A stretch of 64,000 bases of DNA from an uncultured Cryomorphaceae bacterium (GTDB taxonomy: Bacteria; Bacteroidota; Bacteroidia; Flavobacteriales; Schleiferiaceae): positions 760,068 to 824,067 of the forward strand of contig CAKZJV010000007.1 in NCBI GenBank assembly GCA_937120475.1, in the 5' to 3' direction. Below are positions 1-7,780 of the stretch, one piece after another. The stretch's first letter is position 1, and the number at the start of each line of letters is the position of its first letter. The position numbers and the translations under genes were made by a program. Below the pieces are notes generated by a model. That model had not been told where the DNA came from. It worked only from the letters and a program-made list of their open reading frames with translations, and did no database searches.

Positions 1-672
1 AAGGATGATCACCAGGGTTACATCCAACAGATAACCGATGAAATGTTACCTGAAATTGCCACTCAAAACCTGGCTGATTACGTGGATGTATTTTGTGAAG
101 AGGGCTATTTTTCGGTGGATGAGATGTTGCAAATTCTTGAGGCAGCCAAAAAATATAATATTAAATCAAAACTTCACCTCAATCAGTTTAACTCCCTGAA
201 TTCTATTGAAAAAGCAATATCACATGACGCATTGTCAGTAGATCATTTAGAGGTAATGACGGAGTACGACCTGGCTGTTTTAGGGGAGTCTGATACCATT
301 GCCACCCTGCTTCCGGGCTGCAGTCTTTTCTTGGAAATTCCCTACGCCCCCGCCCGCGATCTTATAAGTAAAAATGCCATCGTTTCACTAGCCACAGATT
401 ACAATCCCGGAAGTGCGCCCAGCGGCAATATGAACCTTATGGTTTCGCTCGCTTGCATTAAAATGAAAATGACCCCGGAAGAGGCTATCTCTGCAGCTAC
501 CTTAAACGGAGCTGCCGCCATTGAACTGAGCCAGCAAATCGGTAGCATTGAAAAAGGCAAAAAGGCCAATTTTATAATAACCCGGCCTCTCTCCTCCCCT
601 TCCTTTATTCCCTATAATTTCGGGCATAATCTCATCAGTAAGGTATTTATTAACGGAATTGAAGTAGCATGA
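1..672 (+). CDS. hutI: imidazolonepropionase, C-terminal part (5' end outside window)
   Basis: This enzyme hydrolyses 4-imidazolone-5-propionate to N-formimidoyl-glutamate in cytosolic histidine degradation. The reading frame is open from base 1, so the gene starts upstream of the window and about 223 C-terminal residues are present. The amidohydrolase-type HLNQFN and VDHLE segments and the HutI signature SLATDYNPGSAPSGN are visible, followed by the usual closing amidohydrolase barrel and beta-sandwich end. Its stop overlaps the hutG start by four bases (ATGA), and hutG and ftcD follow, which supports the assignment from context. The family identity is secure; the N-terminal metal motif cannot be checked here. 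Confidence 0.93.
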   Translation, partial: KDDHQGYIQQITDEMLPEIATQNLADYVDVFCEEGYFSVDEMLQILEAAKKYNIKSKLHLNQFNSLNSIEKAISHDALSVDHLEVMTEYDLAVLGESDTIATLLPGCSLFLEIPYAPARDLISKNAIVSLATDYNPGSAPSGNMNLMVSLACIKMKMTPEEAISAATLNGAAAIELSQQIGSIEKGKKANFIITRPLSSPSFIPYNFGHNLISKVFINGIEVA

Positions 673-1685
673 TCCAGCTTTTCACGGAAAAAGAAAGAAA
701 TCGTTTTACCGCAGTGCGGGCGGGAGAAACCAAAGCCGGGGAAATGATCCGGCTGCTCCCTTCACTGGATGAATTGGGCAAAACCGAAGCGCCTTTTGTT
801 TTAATGGGCTTTAAAGAAGATATTGGCATACGCGCCAACTTAGGTAAAGCGGGGGCTTCCAACGCCTGGGATTATAGCATTGCGGCTTTGTTGAATGTAC
901 AGCACAATCGTTTTTTTGATGCATCTAAACTGTGCGTGGCCGGGGTTTTGGAACCTACGGATTTAATAGAGGCTGCCGGTAAACTAAACCCTTCCAATCT
1001 CAATGATCTGCAAAAACTACGGGAACTTACCGCTGAAGTAGATCAAATAGTTTCTTCACTGGTAAAAAAAGTGGTTTCTCACGGCAAAATTCCCATCATG
1101 ATCGGTGGTGGCCATAACAATGCGTATGGGAATATCAGTGGTAGCGCCCAGGCCTTGCAACAAAAGATTGATGTGCTGAATATCGATCCGCATACCGACT
1201 ACCGCGCAGCGGAAGGGCGCCACAGTGGAAACGGCTTTCGTTATGCCCGGCAAAAAGACTACCTGGGCAAATACTTTGTATTTGGCCTGCACGAAGGTTA
1301 TAACGGTGAAACCATTTTAAAGGAGTTTGATAACGATGCGCAATTATCCTATTCTACCTTCGAGGAACTGCTCACCGCTACCTTCGAAGAAAAAGACCGC
1401 TACTTCAAAAACAGCTTACAGTGGTTAGGTAACGGGGCCATCGGTTTGGAACTGGATATGGACTCCATCACGCGCTTTCCCGTAAGTGCCTTAAACCCTT
1501 CGGGGTTTACACTTAACCAAATCCGTCACTACGTCCGCACTGCCTCTTCCCTTGTGCGCCCGGTTTACTTTCATATTTGCGAAGGTTCTCCGGGGCAGGC
1601 CCACGGTGAGAATGAACGTTTACTGTTAGGCAAGAGCATCGCTTATCTCATTACTGATTTCATTAAAAGCTACGGTAATTTGTGA
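669..1685 (+). CDS. hutG: formimidoylglutamase (arginase family)
   Basis: This protein is predicted to hydrolyse N-formimidoyl-L-glutamate to glutamate and formamide. At 338 residues it has the ureohydrolase fold with the full dinuclear Mn ligand set: GGGH with His149, DPHTD giving Asp173, His175 and Asp177, and ELDMDS giving Asp263 and Asp265. It sits between hutI and ftcD with four-base overlaps on both sides, so translation is probably coupled. Specificity for formimidoylglutamate rather than another guanidino compound is inferred from this operon. An alternative end enzyme for the same substrate, FtcD, is encoded immediately downstream, which is unusual. Confidence 0.88.
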   Translation: MIQLFTEKERNRFTAVRAGETKAGEMIRLLPSLDELGKTEAPFVLMGFKEDIGIRANLGKAGASNAWDYSIAALLNVQHNRFFDASKLCVAGVLEPTDLIEAAGKLNPSNLNDLQKLRELTAEVDQIVSSLVKKVVSHGKIPIMIGGGHNNAYGNISGSAQALQQKIDVLNIDPHTDYRAAEGRHSGNGFRYARQKDYLGKYFVFGLHEGYNGETILKEFDNDAQLSYSTFEELLTATFEEKDRYFKNSLQWLGNGAIGLELDMDSITRFPVSALNPSGFTLNQIRHYVRTASSLVRPVYFHICEGSPGQAHGENERLLLGKSIAYLITDFIKSYGNL

Positions 1686-2665
1686 AAATACTGGAGTGCA
1701 TTCCTAACGTTAGTGAGGGCCGTAACCCGAAAATGATCCGGCACTTTACCGAGGTAATTTCCTCGGTAAATGATGTTCAGCTACTGCACCAGGACAGCGG
1801 GTATGCCGCTCACCGCACGGTTTACACTTTTGCGGGTAAGCCGGAAGCGGTTTTGGAAGCAGCTTTCAGGCTTTATATGGCCGCATGGGAGCACCTGGAT
1901 ATGTCCACACACCAGGGAACCCACCCCCGGCAAGGAGCTATTGATGTTTGTCCTTTGGTGCCATTGCAAGGTATGAATCTGGAGGAGGCCTCAAAGTATG
2001 CCCGGCAACTGGCCGAACGGCTGACCAAAAATATTGGCGTTCCCGGTTACTATTATGAAGCCAATGCTTCCAGCGAAGAGCGGAGAAACCTGGCTTTCCT
2101 GCGCAAGGGGGAATATGAATCCCTGCCTGCGAAGTTCACTGAGCTACTGCCCGATTTTGGAAAAGCCGATTTATGGCGCAAAAACGGGGTAACCGTAATC
2201 GGAGCCCGCAAGCTGCTGGTCGCCTACAACGTGAATTTAGATACTAAAGATGTTTCCATTGCCCGCTCTATTGCAACAGCAGTAAGGGAATCCGGGCGAT
2301 TGATTCAAAATAAAGACGGTAGTAGCCAGCGAAAGGCTGGTTCTCTTAAATCGGTAAAAGCCATTGGTTGGTACATCCGTGATTTTGATAAGGTGCAGGT
2401 AAGCTATAACCTTACCAAGCTGTCGGAAAACGGAATACTGGAAACTTTTTTGCAAACCGTTTTGGAAGCTGGTCAACGAAATTGCCGGGTAACCGGTAGT
2501 GAACTCATCGGGTTGGCCCCACTCTCTGAATTCATTAAGGTGCAGGCCTATTTGCGGGCCCATAATCGGCCGGACTCTCTTTCGGAAGCCATTGACTTCT
2601 TAGGATTAGGGGAACTCCACCCTTTTGATCCGGAAAAAAAGATTATCGAACTGATTTTGAAATAG
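1682..2665 (+). CDS. ftcD: glutamate formimidoyltransferase
   Basis: FtcD transfers the formimino group of N-formimidoyl-glutamate to tetrahydrofolate, releasing glutamate and feeding one-carbon metabolism. The 327-residue protein begins with the family start ECIPNVSEGR and contains the HRTVYTF, HQGTHPRQGAIDVCPLVP and IGARKLLVAYNVNL segments. Only the transferase domain is present; the cyclodeaminase domain fused in animals is absent. The start is GTG at 1682, overlapping the hutG stop. The gene is last in the hut operon and its 3' end runs 23 bases into the convergent DUF1361 gene. FtcD competes with HutG for one substrate. Confidence 0.92.
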   Translation: MKILECIPNVSEGRNPKMIRHFTEVISSVNDVQLLHQDSGYAAHRTVYTFAGKPEAVLEAAFRLYMAAWEHLDMSTHQGTHPRQGAIDVCPLVPLQGMNLEEASKYARQLAERLTKNIGVPGYYYEANASSEERRNLAFLRKGEYESLPAKFTELLPDFGKADLWRKNGVTVIGARKLLVAYNVNLDTKDVSIARSIATAVRESGRLIQNKDGSSQRKAGSLKSVKAIGWYIRDFDKVQVSYNLTKLSENGILETFLQTVLEAGQRNCRVTGSELIGLAPLSEFIKVQAYLRAHNRPDSLSEAIDFLGLGELHPFDPEKKIIELILK

Positions 2666-3302
2666 GCAGTCTGCCTGGAAGCAAACCCCTGAACCTGAAA
2701 TTACAATACCCGATCATCAGGAAAAAGGCATATACCAAAGTCATACTCCAGGTACGCGGGTGTTCCCAGGGGTGAAAGAGATGAGACGATAGGTCGTAAA
2801 ATACCTCCATCGGCCTGACGAATACATCCCAACTGTTGTAACGCATATACCGGCCTATGTAAATTCCATAAGCACATAGGGAGCACAGTAAAAAGACCCC
2901 ACCCATTTTCCGGAAATAGTTCCACCCTTTAGCAAGGTAAGCCTCCAGGCGTTGCAGGGTATGAAAAAACAACAAGAGCCCGTTCCAGGCGAAAGAGGCA
3001 ATAAGCAGGGTATCGAACCAAATGGACGGCTCCGAGTGCCAGCGTAAATGAAAAAGATCGGTAATGATGTAGGGGGCATTGGGCAAGAAAAAGATACACA
3101 ATGCTACACCACCAAACCGGACTGCTCTGCTGGCACTACCAACCATCAAACTGAATATGTAAGGGAGTGTGGCCAGGAAAAGATTCCAGATCAAGAAAAT
3201 GTAAGTTAACTCCCCGGTATAAAAAACCCGGCCAGCGGTAAGGGCCACGCTAAATACAAGGGAAAGAACGAGCGTACTGTGGTGGATAATGAATTTGCGC
3301 AT
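2643..3302 (-). CDS. DUF1361 integral membrane protein
   Basis: This is a membrane protein of unknown function with about six hydrophobic helices. The motif LPNAPYIITDLFHL in its middle is the hallmark of DUF1361, and the length of about 219 residues fits the family. I place the start at ATG 3302 (MRKFII), where homologous proteins normally begin; an upstream ATG at 3344 directly follows GGAGGGT and a TTG lies at 3353, so the start is uncertain. The gene converges on ftcD with a 23-base overlap of coding ends. No substrate or pathway can be inferred. Confidence 0.85.
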   Translation of the reverse strand: MRKFIIHHSTLVLSLVFSVALTAGRVFYTGELTYIFLIWNLFLATLPYIFSLMVGSASRAVRFGGVALCIFFLPNAPYIITDLFHLRWHSEPSIWFDTLLIASFAWNGLLLFFHTLQRLEAYLAKGWNYFRKMGGVFLLCSLCAYGIYIGRYMRYNSWDVFVRPMEVFYDLSSHLFHPWEHPRTWSMTLVYAFFLMIGYCNFRFRGLLPGRLPISKSVR

Positions 3303-3371
3303 GAGAAATGTTTCAGGCATAAACGCAAATGCCGACTGGCTCATACCCTCCAAAAGGGTTTTAGCATAATT

Positions 3372-3746
3372 TTAACCTAATTGATTCCCGTATTTCTGTA
3401 GAAAGGGGTCAATAAGCTCTTCCAGGTTGCGAGTCATAATACTTAAACACTCCGTACAATTCAACAACTCCTGGTAAATACTCTTGCTGGTTATTTTTTG
3501 AATTTCTGAGTATAAGTGATGGATATACAGGAAGTTATTGGTTTTGGTTTCAATGGGAATGGTAACCCCCGAATCCTTATTGGTAAGTGTGAGATGATAC
3601 AATTTTTCGGAATGGCGTACAAAAATCAACTGGGGCCCTCCATTGAGACCTATGCTAAATTGTAATTTATAGTCCCATTGCAGCGGAAAGTATTCAAGGT
3701 TGCCGTTAATATGGGTTAACAGAGATTGTACCTCCTGATCTTTCAT
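3372..3746 (-). CDS. hypothetical protein, about 124 residues
   Basis: I do not recognise this soluble protein. The frame is open up to 3836, but ATG at 3746 (MKDQEVQSLL) is a more natural start. It has alternating hydrophobic beta-type segments in the middle (QLIFVRHSEKLYHLTL) and an amphipathic C-terminal helix rich in Leu and Glu, with two cysteines near SIMTRNLEELI. No signal peptide or catalytic motif is visible. It ends close to the DUF1361 gene on the same strand, so the two may be co-transcribed. Confidence 0.6.
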   Translation of the reverse strand: MKDQEVQSLLTHINGNLEYFPLQWDYKLQFSIGLNGGPQLIFVRHSEKLYHLTLTNKDSGVTIPIETKTNNFLYIHHLYSEIQKITSKSIYQELLNCTECLSIMTRNLEELIDPFLQKYGNQLG

Positions 3747-4040
3747 ATTTGATCTTATGCAGGCCTTATCGGCTGACCAGAAACCGATTAAACCTTTACT
3801 AAATCTATACGAAAATGCAGCCATAATTTGTTGCAAAAAATCAAAGCTGCGATTACTGATCGATTGAGTAAAGATGGTAAATTAATTCCTAAGCCCGTAC
3901 CTGCTCAGTCCCGATTTAGTTAAAGAAGCTGTAATAGACGATGAGCATACCATTTTTCCGCTTAAATGAGCCTTTATTTATAGCCGGTGAGCAGGTAAAC
4001 CGTACCCGGAATTTCAACCCACTCTTCGGTGCGGGCTGGT

Positions 4041-4403
4041 TTACTGGTCCACATAATCTTCCTTAACTACCAAGGCTACCTGGTTGTGATCGAGAAAAAT
4101 ATACCCTTGTTCGTAAACAAAGTAATAGCGGCCCCCTTTGCGGGTTTCGTAAATCCCGGTGAAATACTTAAAATCAAATCCCTTACCGGCTAAAATATCA
4201 CGGGTGGTTTTAGACTTGCCGTGCGGGTTTAGCTCCGCTAATATCCTACGGTTTTTACTCAGCACACGGTTGATATTCCTTACTAAGTTATTTACCGCCT
4301 TATTTTGACGATTATTGTATGCATTGCGACAACTATCACTGCAAAATTTTTTATCCTGCCTTCCTTTTACAGGAATCCCACATTCCAGGCAAACCTTATC
4401 CAT
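4041..4403 (-). CDS. small zinc-ribbon protein (DUF2116-like)
   Basis: This 120-residue cytosolic protein starts with a clear zinc ribbon: C5-x2-C8 (CLEC) and C21-x3-C25 (CSDSC) around a basic stretch. The rest is a basic helical region followed by a small beta domain (KGGRYYFVYEQGYIFLD). Proteins of this form are common in Bacteroidota and are annotated only as zinc-ribbon or DUF2116-like; a nucleic-acid-binding role is an inference from the ribbon and net positive charge. It is divergently arranged with ssb and shares a 175-base intergenic region containing phased repeats. Confidence 0.7.
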   Translation of the reverse strand: MDKVCLECGIPVKGRQDKKFCSDSCRNAYNNRQNKAVNNLVRNINRVLSKNRRILAELNPHGKSKTTRDILAGKGFDFKYFTGIYETRKGGRYYFVYEQGYIFLDHNQVALVVKEDYVDQ

Positions 4404-4444
4404 TCATCTGATTTTGAAATAAATATAACTAAATATTTATTTGC

Positions 4445-4478
4445 AAACGTTTACAACCGTTTACAAACGATAGTTAAA
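4445..4478. promoter_or_regulatory. 10-bp phased repeats between the zinc-ribbon gene and ssb
   Basis: Two tandem decamers, AAACGTTTAC (4445-4454) and AACCGTTTAC (4455-4464), are followed by AAACG (4465-4469) and, ten bases on, TAAACG. The spacing of one helical turn puts every copy of the core on one face of the DNA, as expected for cooperative binding of a regulator. The site lies in the divergent region between the minus-strand zinc-ribbon gene and ssb. The binding protein is unknown and operator function is inferred. Confidence 0.4.
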
Positions 4479-4578
4479 CGTACCGTAAATGCTTAAATAC
4501 CGAATGAGGCACACCCTCCTTCTAATCTTTGCCTCGTCAATCGGAAAAACCATTTGACGCTAACTCAAAATTTTAGTT

Positions 4579-4917
4579 ATGAATAATTTAAGAAATCGTG
4601 TACAGTTAATTGGTAACCCTGGTATGAACCCGGAAATTAAAGTTCTTGAAAATGGTAACAAGCTGGCCAAGCTTTCACTGGCCACCAACGAGACTTACAA
4701 AAACGCCCGGGGCGAAAAAGTTACGGATACCCAATGGCACAATGTTATAGCCTGGGGTAAAACGGCCGAGCTTGTGGAAAAATATGTGCGGAAGGGCAAG
4801 GAAATAGGTGTAGAAGGTAAATTGGTAACCCGAAATTACGAAGCTTCCAATGGTGAAAAGCGCTATGTAACCGAAGTAGTAGTAAATGAAATCCTGTTGC
4901 TAGGCTCCAAAGAATAG
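4579..4917 (+). CDS. ssb: single-stranded DNA-binding protein, short form
   Basis: This 112-residue protein is essentially one OB fold with the SSB signatures NRVQLIGNPG, LAKLSLATNE and WHNVIAWGKTAELVEKYV, and it binds single-stranded DNA in replication, repair or recombination. It ends at LLLGSKE and lacks the flexible linker and acidic DDDxPF-type tail that canonical SSBs use to recruit partners, so either another SSB serves as the main one or this is a specialised paralogue. A TAatCTTTG element near 4523 resembles the Bacteroidota -7 box with one extra base. A strong terminator follows. Confidence 0.92.
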   Translation: MNNLRNRVQLIGNPGMNPEIKVLENGNKLAKLSLATNETYKNARGEKVTDTQWHNVIAWGKTAELVEKYVRKGKEIGVEGKLVTRNYEASNGEKRYVTEVVVNEILLLGSKE

Positions 4918-4938
4918 TACGCCTCACCGGTTTATTTA

Positions 4939-4967
4939 AAAAAAGCCCCGCTCCCCGGGGCTTTTTT
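4939..4967 (+). terminator. intrinsic terminator after ssb
   Basis: AAAAGCCCCG and CGGGGCTTTT form a G+C-rich stem with a five-base loop followed by six T residues, 22 bases after the ssb stop. The A run on the left side would also let it act on the opposite strand. Confidence 0.85.
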
Positions 4968-5024
4968 CTGGTTTTTTATGAACCTTTGAGGGGTAATCAC
5001 CTTTTGTTAAAAAAATCAACTACT

Positions 5025-5882
5025 ATGAAAAAGCACCTATTTATGAGCGGGTTATTGGCTCTATCTATTCTGGGAGCGTGTAATAACCCTGCCGAACGGA
5101 ATAACGAAAACATTGACCTGGGAGCGGATACTGCCAAGTCGGAGGAAGTAAATGCCACTGAAGCAGAAGACAATACACAACAGAGTTACGAAAAGGACGG
5201 ACTTAAGCTATATCCCGCTCCAGCCAGCGTTTCTTACCCCGATGCGAGTCTTGAAATGAAAGCACCTAAGGATAATGCTCTAATAACCGCGAACGATGTA
5301 AACTTCGATTTTGAAGTAATGAACTACGAACTGGGAGTTCAAACTGCGGATGCCACTAATAAGGGTTTGGCCAATTCAGAAAAGGGCCAACATATTCACC
5401 TCATTATCGATAATGGCCCGTACTCCGCGCACTACGAGCCTGATTTTACCAGTAAAATTGAAAATGGTCATCACGTAGGTCTGGCTTTTCTCTCACGCTC
5501 GTATCATGAAAGTGTGAAAAACGCTAACTCCTACAAGGTTTTCCAGTTTACTACCGGCAAGAGCGAAGGTAGTAACGCTAAAACCGATCTCTCAAAACCA
5601 CTCCTATTTTACAGCCGTCCCAAAGGAGAGTACAAAGGGGCCGATACGAAAAAGGTTCTTTTGGATTTCTTTTTAATTAACGTAGATCTTAAAGTGGGCG
5701 GTTATGCTGTTCGGGCTACTATAAACGGGAGTGCCTTTGAATTGAATACCTGGCAACCTTATATTATTGAAGGCTTGCCCATGGGTGAAAATACCATTAC
5801 ACTGGAACTGATTGATGCCGCTGGTAATCTTGCCGAAAGCGATTTCAACAGTGTAACCCGCAAGTTTACACTTACAGAATAA
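5025..5882 (+). CDS. exported lipoprotein of unknown function
   Basis: This 285-residue protein starts with a lipoprotein signal peptide ending in the lipobox LGAC, so it is probably anchored to the periplasmic or outer membrane. An acidic low-complexity linker follows, then two beta-rich domains; the first contains GQHIHLIIDNGPY and NGHHVGLAFLSRS, a His-containing pattern resembling DUF4399-type domains, and the second looks like an immunoglobulin-like fold. I chose ATG 5025; a TTG lies in frame at 4986 but gives an unlikely leader. It is monocistronic, flanked by terminators on both sides. The biochemical role is unknown. Confidence 0.75.
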   Translation: MKKHLFMSGLLALSILGACNNPAERNNENIDLGADTAKSEEVNATEAEDNTQQSYEKDGLKLYPAPASVSYPDASLEMKAPKDNALITANDVNFDFEVMNYELGVQTADATNKGLANSEKGQHIHLIIDNGPYSAHYEPDFTSKIENGHHVGLAFLSRSYHESVKNANSYKVFQFTTGKSEGSNAKTDLSKPLLFYSRPKGEYKGADTKKVLLDFFLINVDLKVGGYAVRATINGSAFELNTWQPYIIEGLPMGENTITLELIDAAGNLAESDFNSVTRKFTLTE

Positions 5883-5948
5883 AAATAAGTCCTCTTTTTC
5901 AGTTAATTACTGATTTCACAAGGACTTTAACAATTATAATATTGCTTT

Positions 5949-5977
5949 AAAGCCGGTTATTACAACCGGCTTTTTTA
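5949..5977 (+). terminator. intrinsic terminator after the lipoprotein gene
   Basis: AAAGCCGG and CCGGCTTT pair around an ATTACAA-type loop, followed by T6. The T run merges with a TAGTTTTG promoter element for the next gene. Confidence 0.8.
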
Positions 5978-5983
5978 GTTTTG
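5976..5983 (+). promoter_or_regulatory. -7 promoter element TAGTTTTG
   Basis: An exact match to the Bacteroidota -7 consensus TAnnTTTG lies 29 bases before the ATG of the T9SS protein gene. No clear -33 TTG is seen because that position is occupied by the upstream terminator stem. Confidence 0.5.
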
Positions 5984-6012
5984 TAAGGATTTATTAACGA
6001 AAACTATTAAAA

Positions 6013-6999
6013 ATGAAGAAATTATTATTCTCCCTGTTGGGGATCGGCTTCTCTATTTCCTGTATCGCACAAAGCCGCACTATGGAAATAACTGAAACCA
6101 CTCCTCTTTCCAAGCTTTCCATGACCAGTGCCCAGTTCAAAAAACCGGTAAACGATACCATACTTCCTCCCTTGGGTAACTGCCCTAACCCTTTCACCAC
6201 TATTTCCATTGGTGGAAATATAATCACGGGTACTTTTGAGCTCAGCAACGGAGATGTTATTACCGATGTGGGACAGGTCCTGAACGTTAACGGTGACCCT
6301 TTGGATATTTACAGCCTTTTGGTATTTACCGTTTACAAGGATGAAGGACCTACCAAAGGTTCCTTTACCGCTGCCCTTTACGATACTACCAACGGTATTG
6401 GCAGCACTCCATTGACTACCAGTAACCCGGTGGGTTTTGACAATGTTAATGATACCAACGGTATTTCTTCTCTCTTCGACCTGATTACCGAGTTTACCTT
6501 CCCTACTCCTTACAGCGTAAATGCTCCTTTTTGGGCTACGGTACAGGTAGATAATGGTTCAGACACCATATCCATTGCTTCTACCCCTAACAATTGTGGT
6601 GTCGGTTCTATCATGAATTTAAGCGATACGGCCTGGGTCAACTACAGCAGTGTATTTACTTCCAATGGTAACCCTATACAACTGTCCGTACACATTTGGG
6701 CTTCTGTAGAAGATCAAAGTGTTGGTTTGGATAGAAACTTTATTTCCAGAAGCGGTTTGAACTTTTACCCTAACCCGGCTCGTGAGAATGCCACCGTTGA
6801 GTTTGACCTTCCCAATGAAAATAAACTTACCCTGCTTATTCAGGATATGAGCGGCCGCGAAGTGTATCGCACTGAGCAAAGCTTTAATGCAGGCGACCGT
6901 GAGTTCCGTTTAGACCTGAGTTCCTTTGAAGCAGGAGCCTACACTTACCAGGTAATTGGCGAAAAAAGCCAGTTGAACGGTGTGTTCATCAAGGAATAA
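6013..6999 (+). CDS. secreted protein with T9SS type A sorting domain
   Basis: This 328-residue protein has a Sec signal peptide ending near SCIAQS and a C-terminal T9SS sorting domain beginning at GLNFYPNPARENA and ending in the short basic VFIKE. The body is a beta-rich domain rich in Thr, Asn and Asp with no catalytic motif that I recognise. It is predicted to cross the inner membrane by Sec and the outer membrane by the type IX system, ending at the surface or in the medium. The gene is monocistronic, with its own promoter and terminator. Confidence 0.88.
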   Translation: MKKLLFSLLGIGFSISCIAQSRTMEITETTPLSKLSMTSAQFKKPVNDTILPPLGNCPNPFTTISIGGNIITGTFELSNGDVITDVGQVLNVNGDPLDIYSLLVFTVYKDEGPTKGSFTAALYDTTNGIGSTPLTTSNPVGFDNVNDTNGISSLFDLITEFTFPTPYSVNAPFWATVQVDNGSDTISIASTPNNCGVGSIMNLSDTAWVNYSSVFTSNGNPIQLSVHIWASVEDQSVGLDRNFISRSGLNFYPNPARENATVEFDLPNENKLTLLIQDMSGREVYRTEQSFNAGDREFRLDLSSFEAGAYTYQVIGEKSQLNGVFIKE

Positions 7000-7020
7000 G
7001 CGCAACGCTAATCAAATATT

Positions 7021-7050
7021 AAAAGGGCTCCCTGGTGGGAGCCCTTTTTT
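7021..7050. terminator. bidirectional terminator between T9SS gene and terC
   Basis: AAAAGGGCTCCC and GGGAGCCCTTTT form a perfect 12-base-pair stem with a TGGT loop, followed by a T run. It lies between two convergent genes and its flanks allow termination in both directions. Confidence 0.88.
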
Positions 7051-7780
7051 ATTGGTTAGTAGCAGAATCTTTGTTCCTAACGTTTATGTTAATGACCTCC
7101 ACCAAAAGCGAAAAGGCCACAGCCGCGTAAATGTAACCTTTGGGTATATGTTGATGCAGGCCATCGGCTATCAGCACAAACCCGATCAGTATAAGGAATG
7201 ACAGGGCTAAAATCTGAAGCGTAGGGTACTTTTCAATGAAGGAAGCAATACGACCGGCAAAAATGAGCATAACCACCAGTGAAATAATTACGGCCGTAAT
7301 CATAATAATTAACTCCTCCGTCATACCAATGGCTGTTAAAATAGAGTCAAAGGAAAAAACGATGTCCAGCAGGCCTATTTGAATAATAATGGACGTTAAG
7401 CCTCTACCCACTTTGCGGAGTTTTTGTTTGTCTTCTTCACGTCCCGGCCCATCTATCTTATGGTGAATTTCGCTGGTACTTTTGGCTAAAAGGAATAAGC
7501 CCCCCAGGATGAGCACCAGGTCACGCCCGGTTATCGTATGCCCGAAAATTTCAAATAGGGGCCGGGTAAAACCGATAATCCAGGTGATTCCCAAAAGCAT
7601 AACCACCCTGAAAACCAAGGCTAGTGTAATTCCCGCAAAACGGGCCCGGGACCGTTTACCCTCCGGTAATTTGTTGGTTAAAATAGAAATGAAGATAATG
7701 TTGTCAATGCCCAAAACAATCTCCAGCAGACTAAGGGTAAGCAGGGCTACCCAGGCCTCAGAACTTGCAAAAATTTCCAT
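7049..7780 (-). CDS. TerC family membrane protein
   Basis: This 243-residue polytopic protein belongs to the TerC/Alx family, linked to tellurite resistance in some bacteria and to manganese export in others. It shows the two conserved intramembrane acidic motifs EIVLGIDNIIF (residues about 21-31) and DIVFSFDSILTAIGM, with about seven helices in total. Its start codon overlaps the stop of the upstream DUF3857 gene (TAATG), so the two are translationally coupled. Metal ion transport is the likeliest role, but the substrate is not determined by sequence. Confidence 0.9.
   Translation of the reverse strand: MEIFASSEAWVALLTLSLLEIVLGIDNIIFISILTNKLPEGKRSRARFAGITLALVFRVVMLLGITWIIGFTRPLFEIFGHTITGRDLVLILGGLFLLAKSTSEIHHKIDGPGREEDKQKLRKVGRGLTSIIIQIGLLDIVFSFDSILTAIGMTEELIIMITAVIISLVVMLIFAGRIASFIEKYPTLQILALSFLILIGFVLIADGLHQHIPKGYIYAAVAFSLLVEVININVRNKDSATNQ

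Noticed and set aside
3898-3997. Ten-base inverted repeat TACCTGCTCA / TGAGCAGGTA about 80 bases apart
   Set aside because: No T run, no coding context and no nearby promoter; it may be chance or a worn repeat, so it was not annotated.
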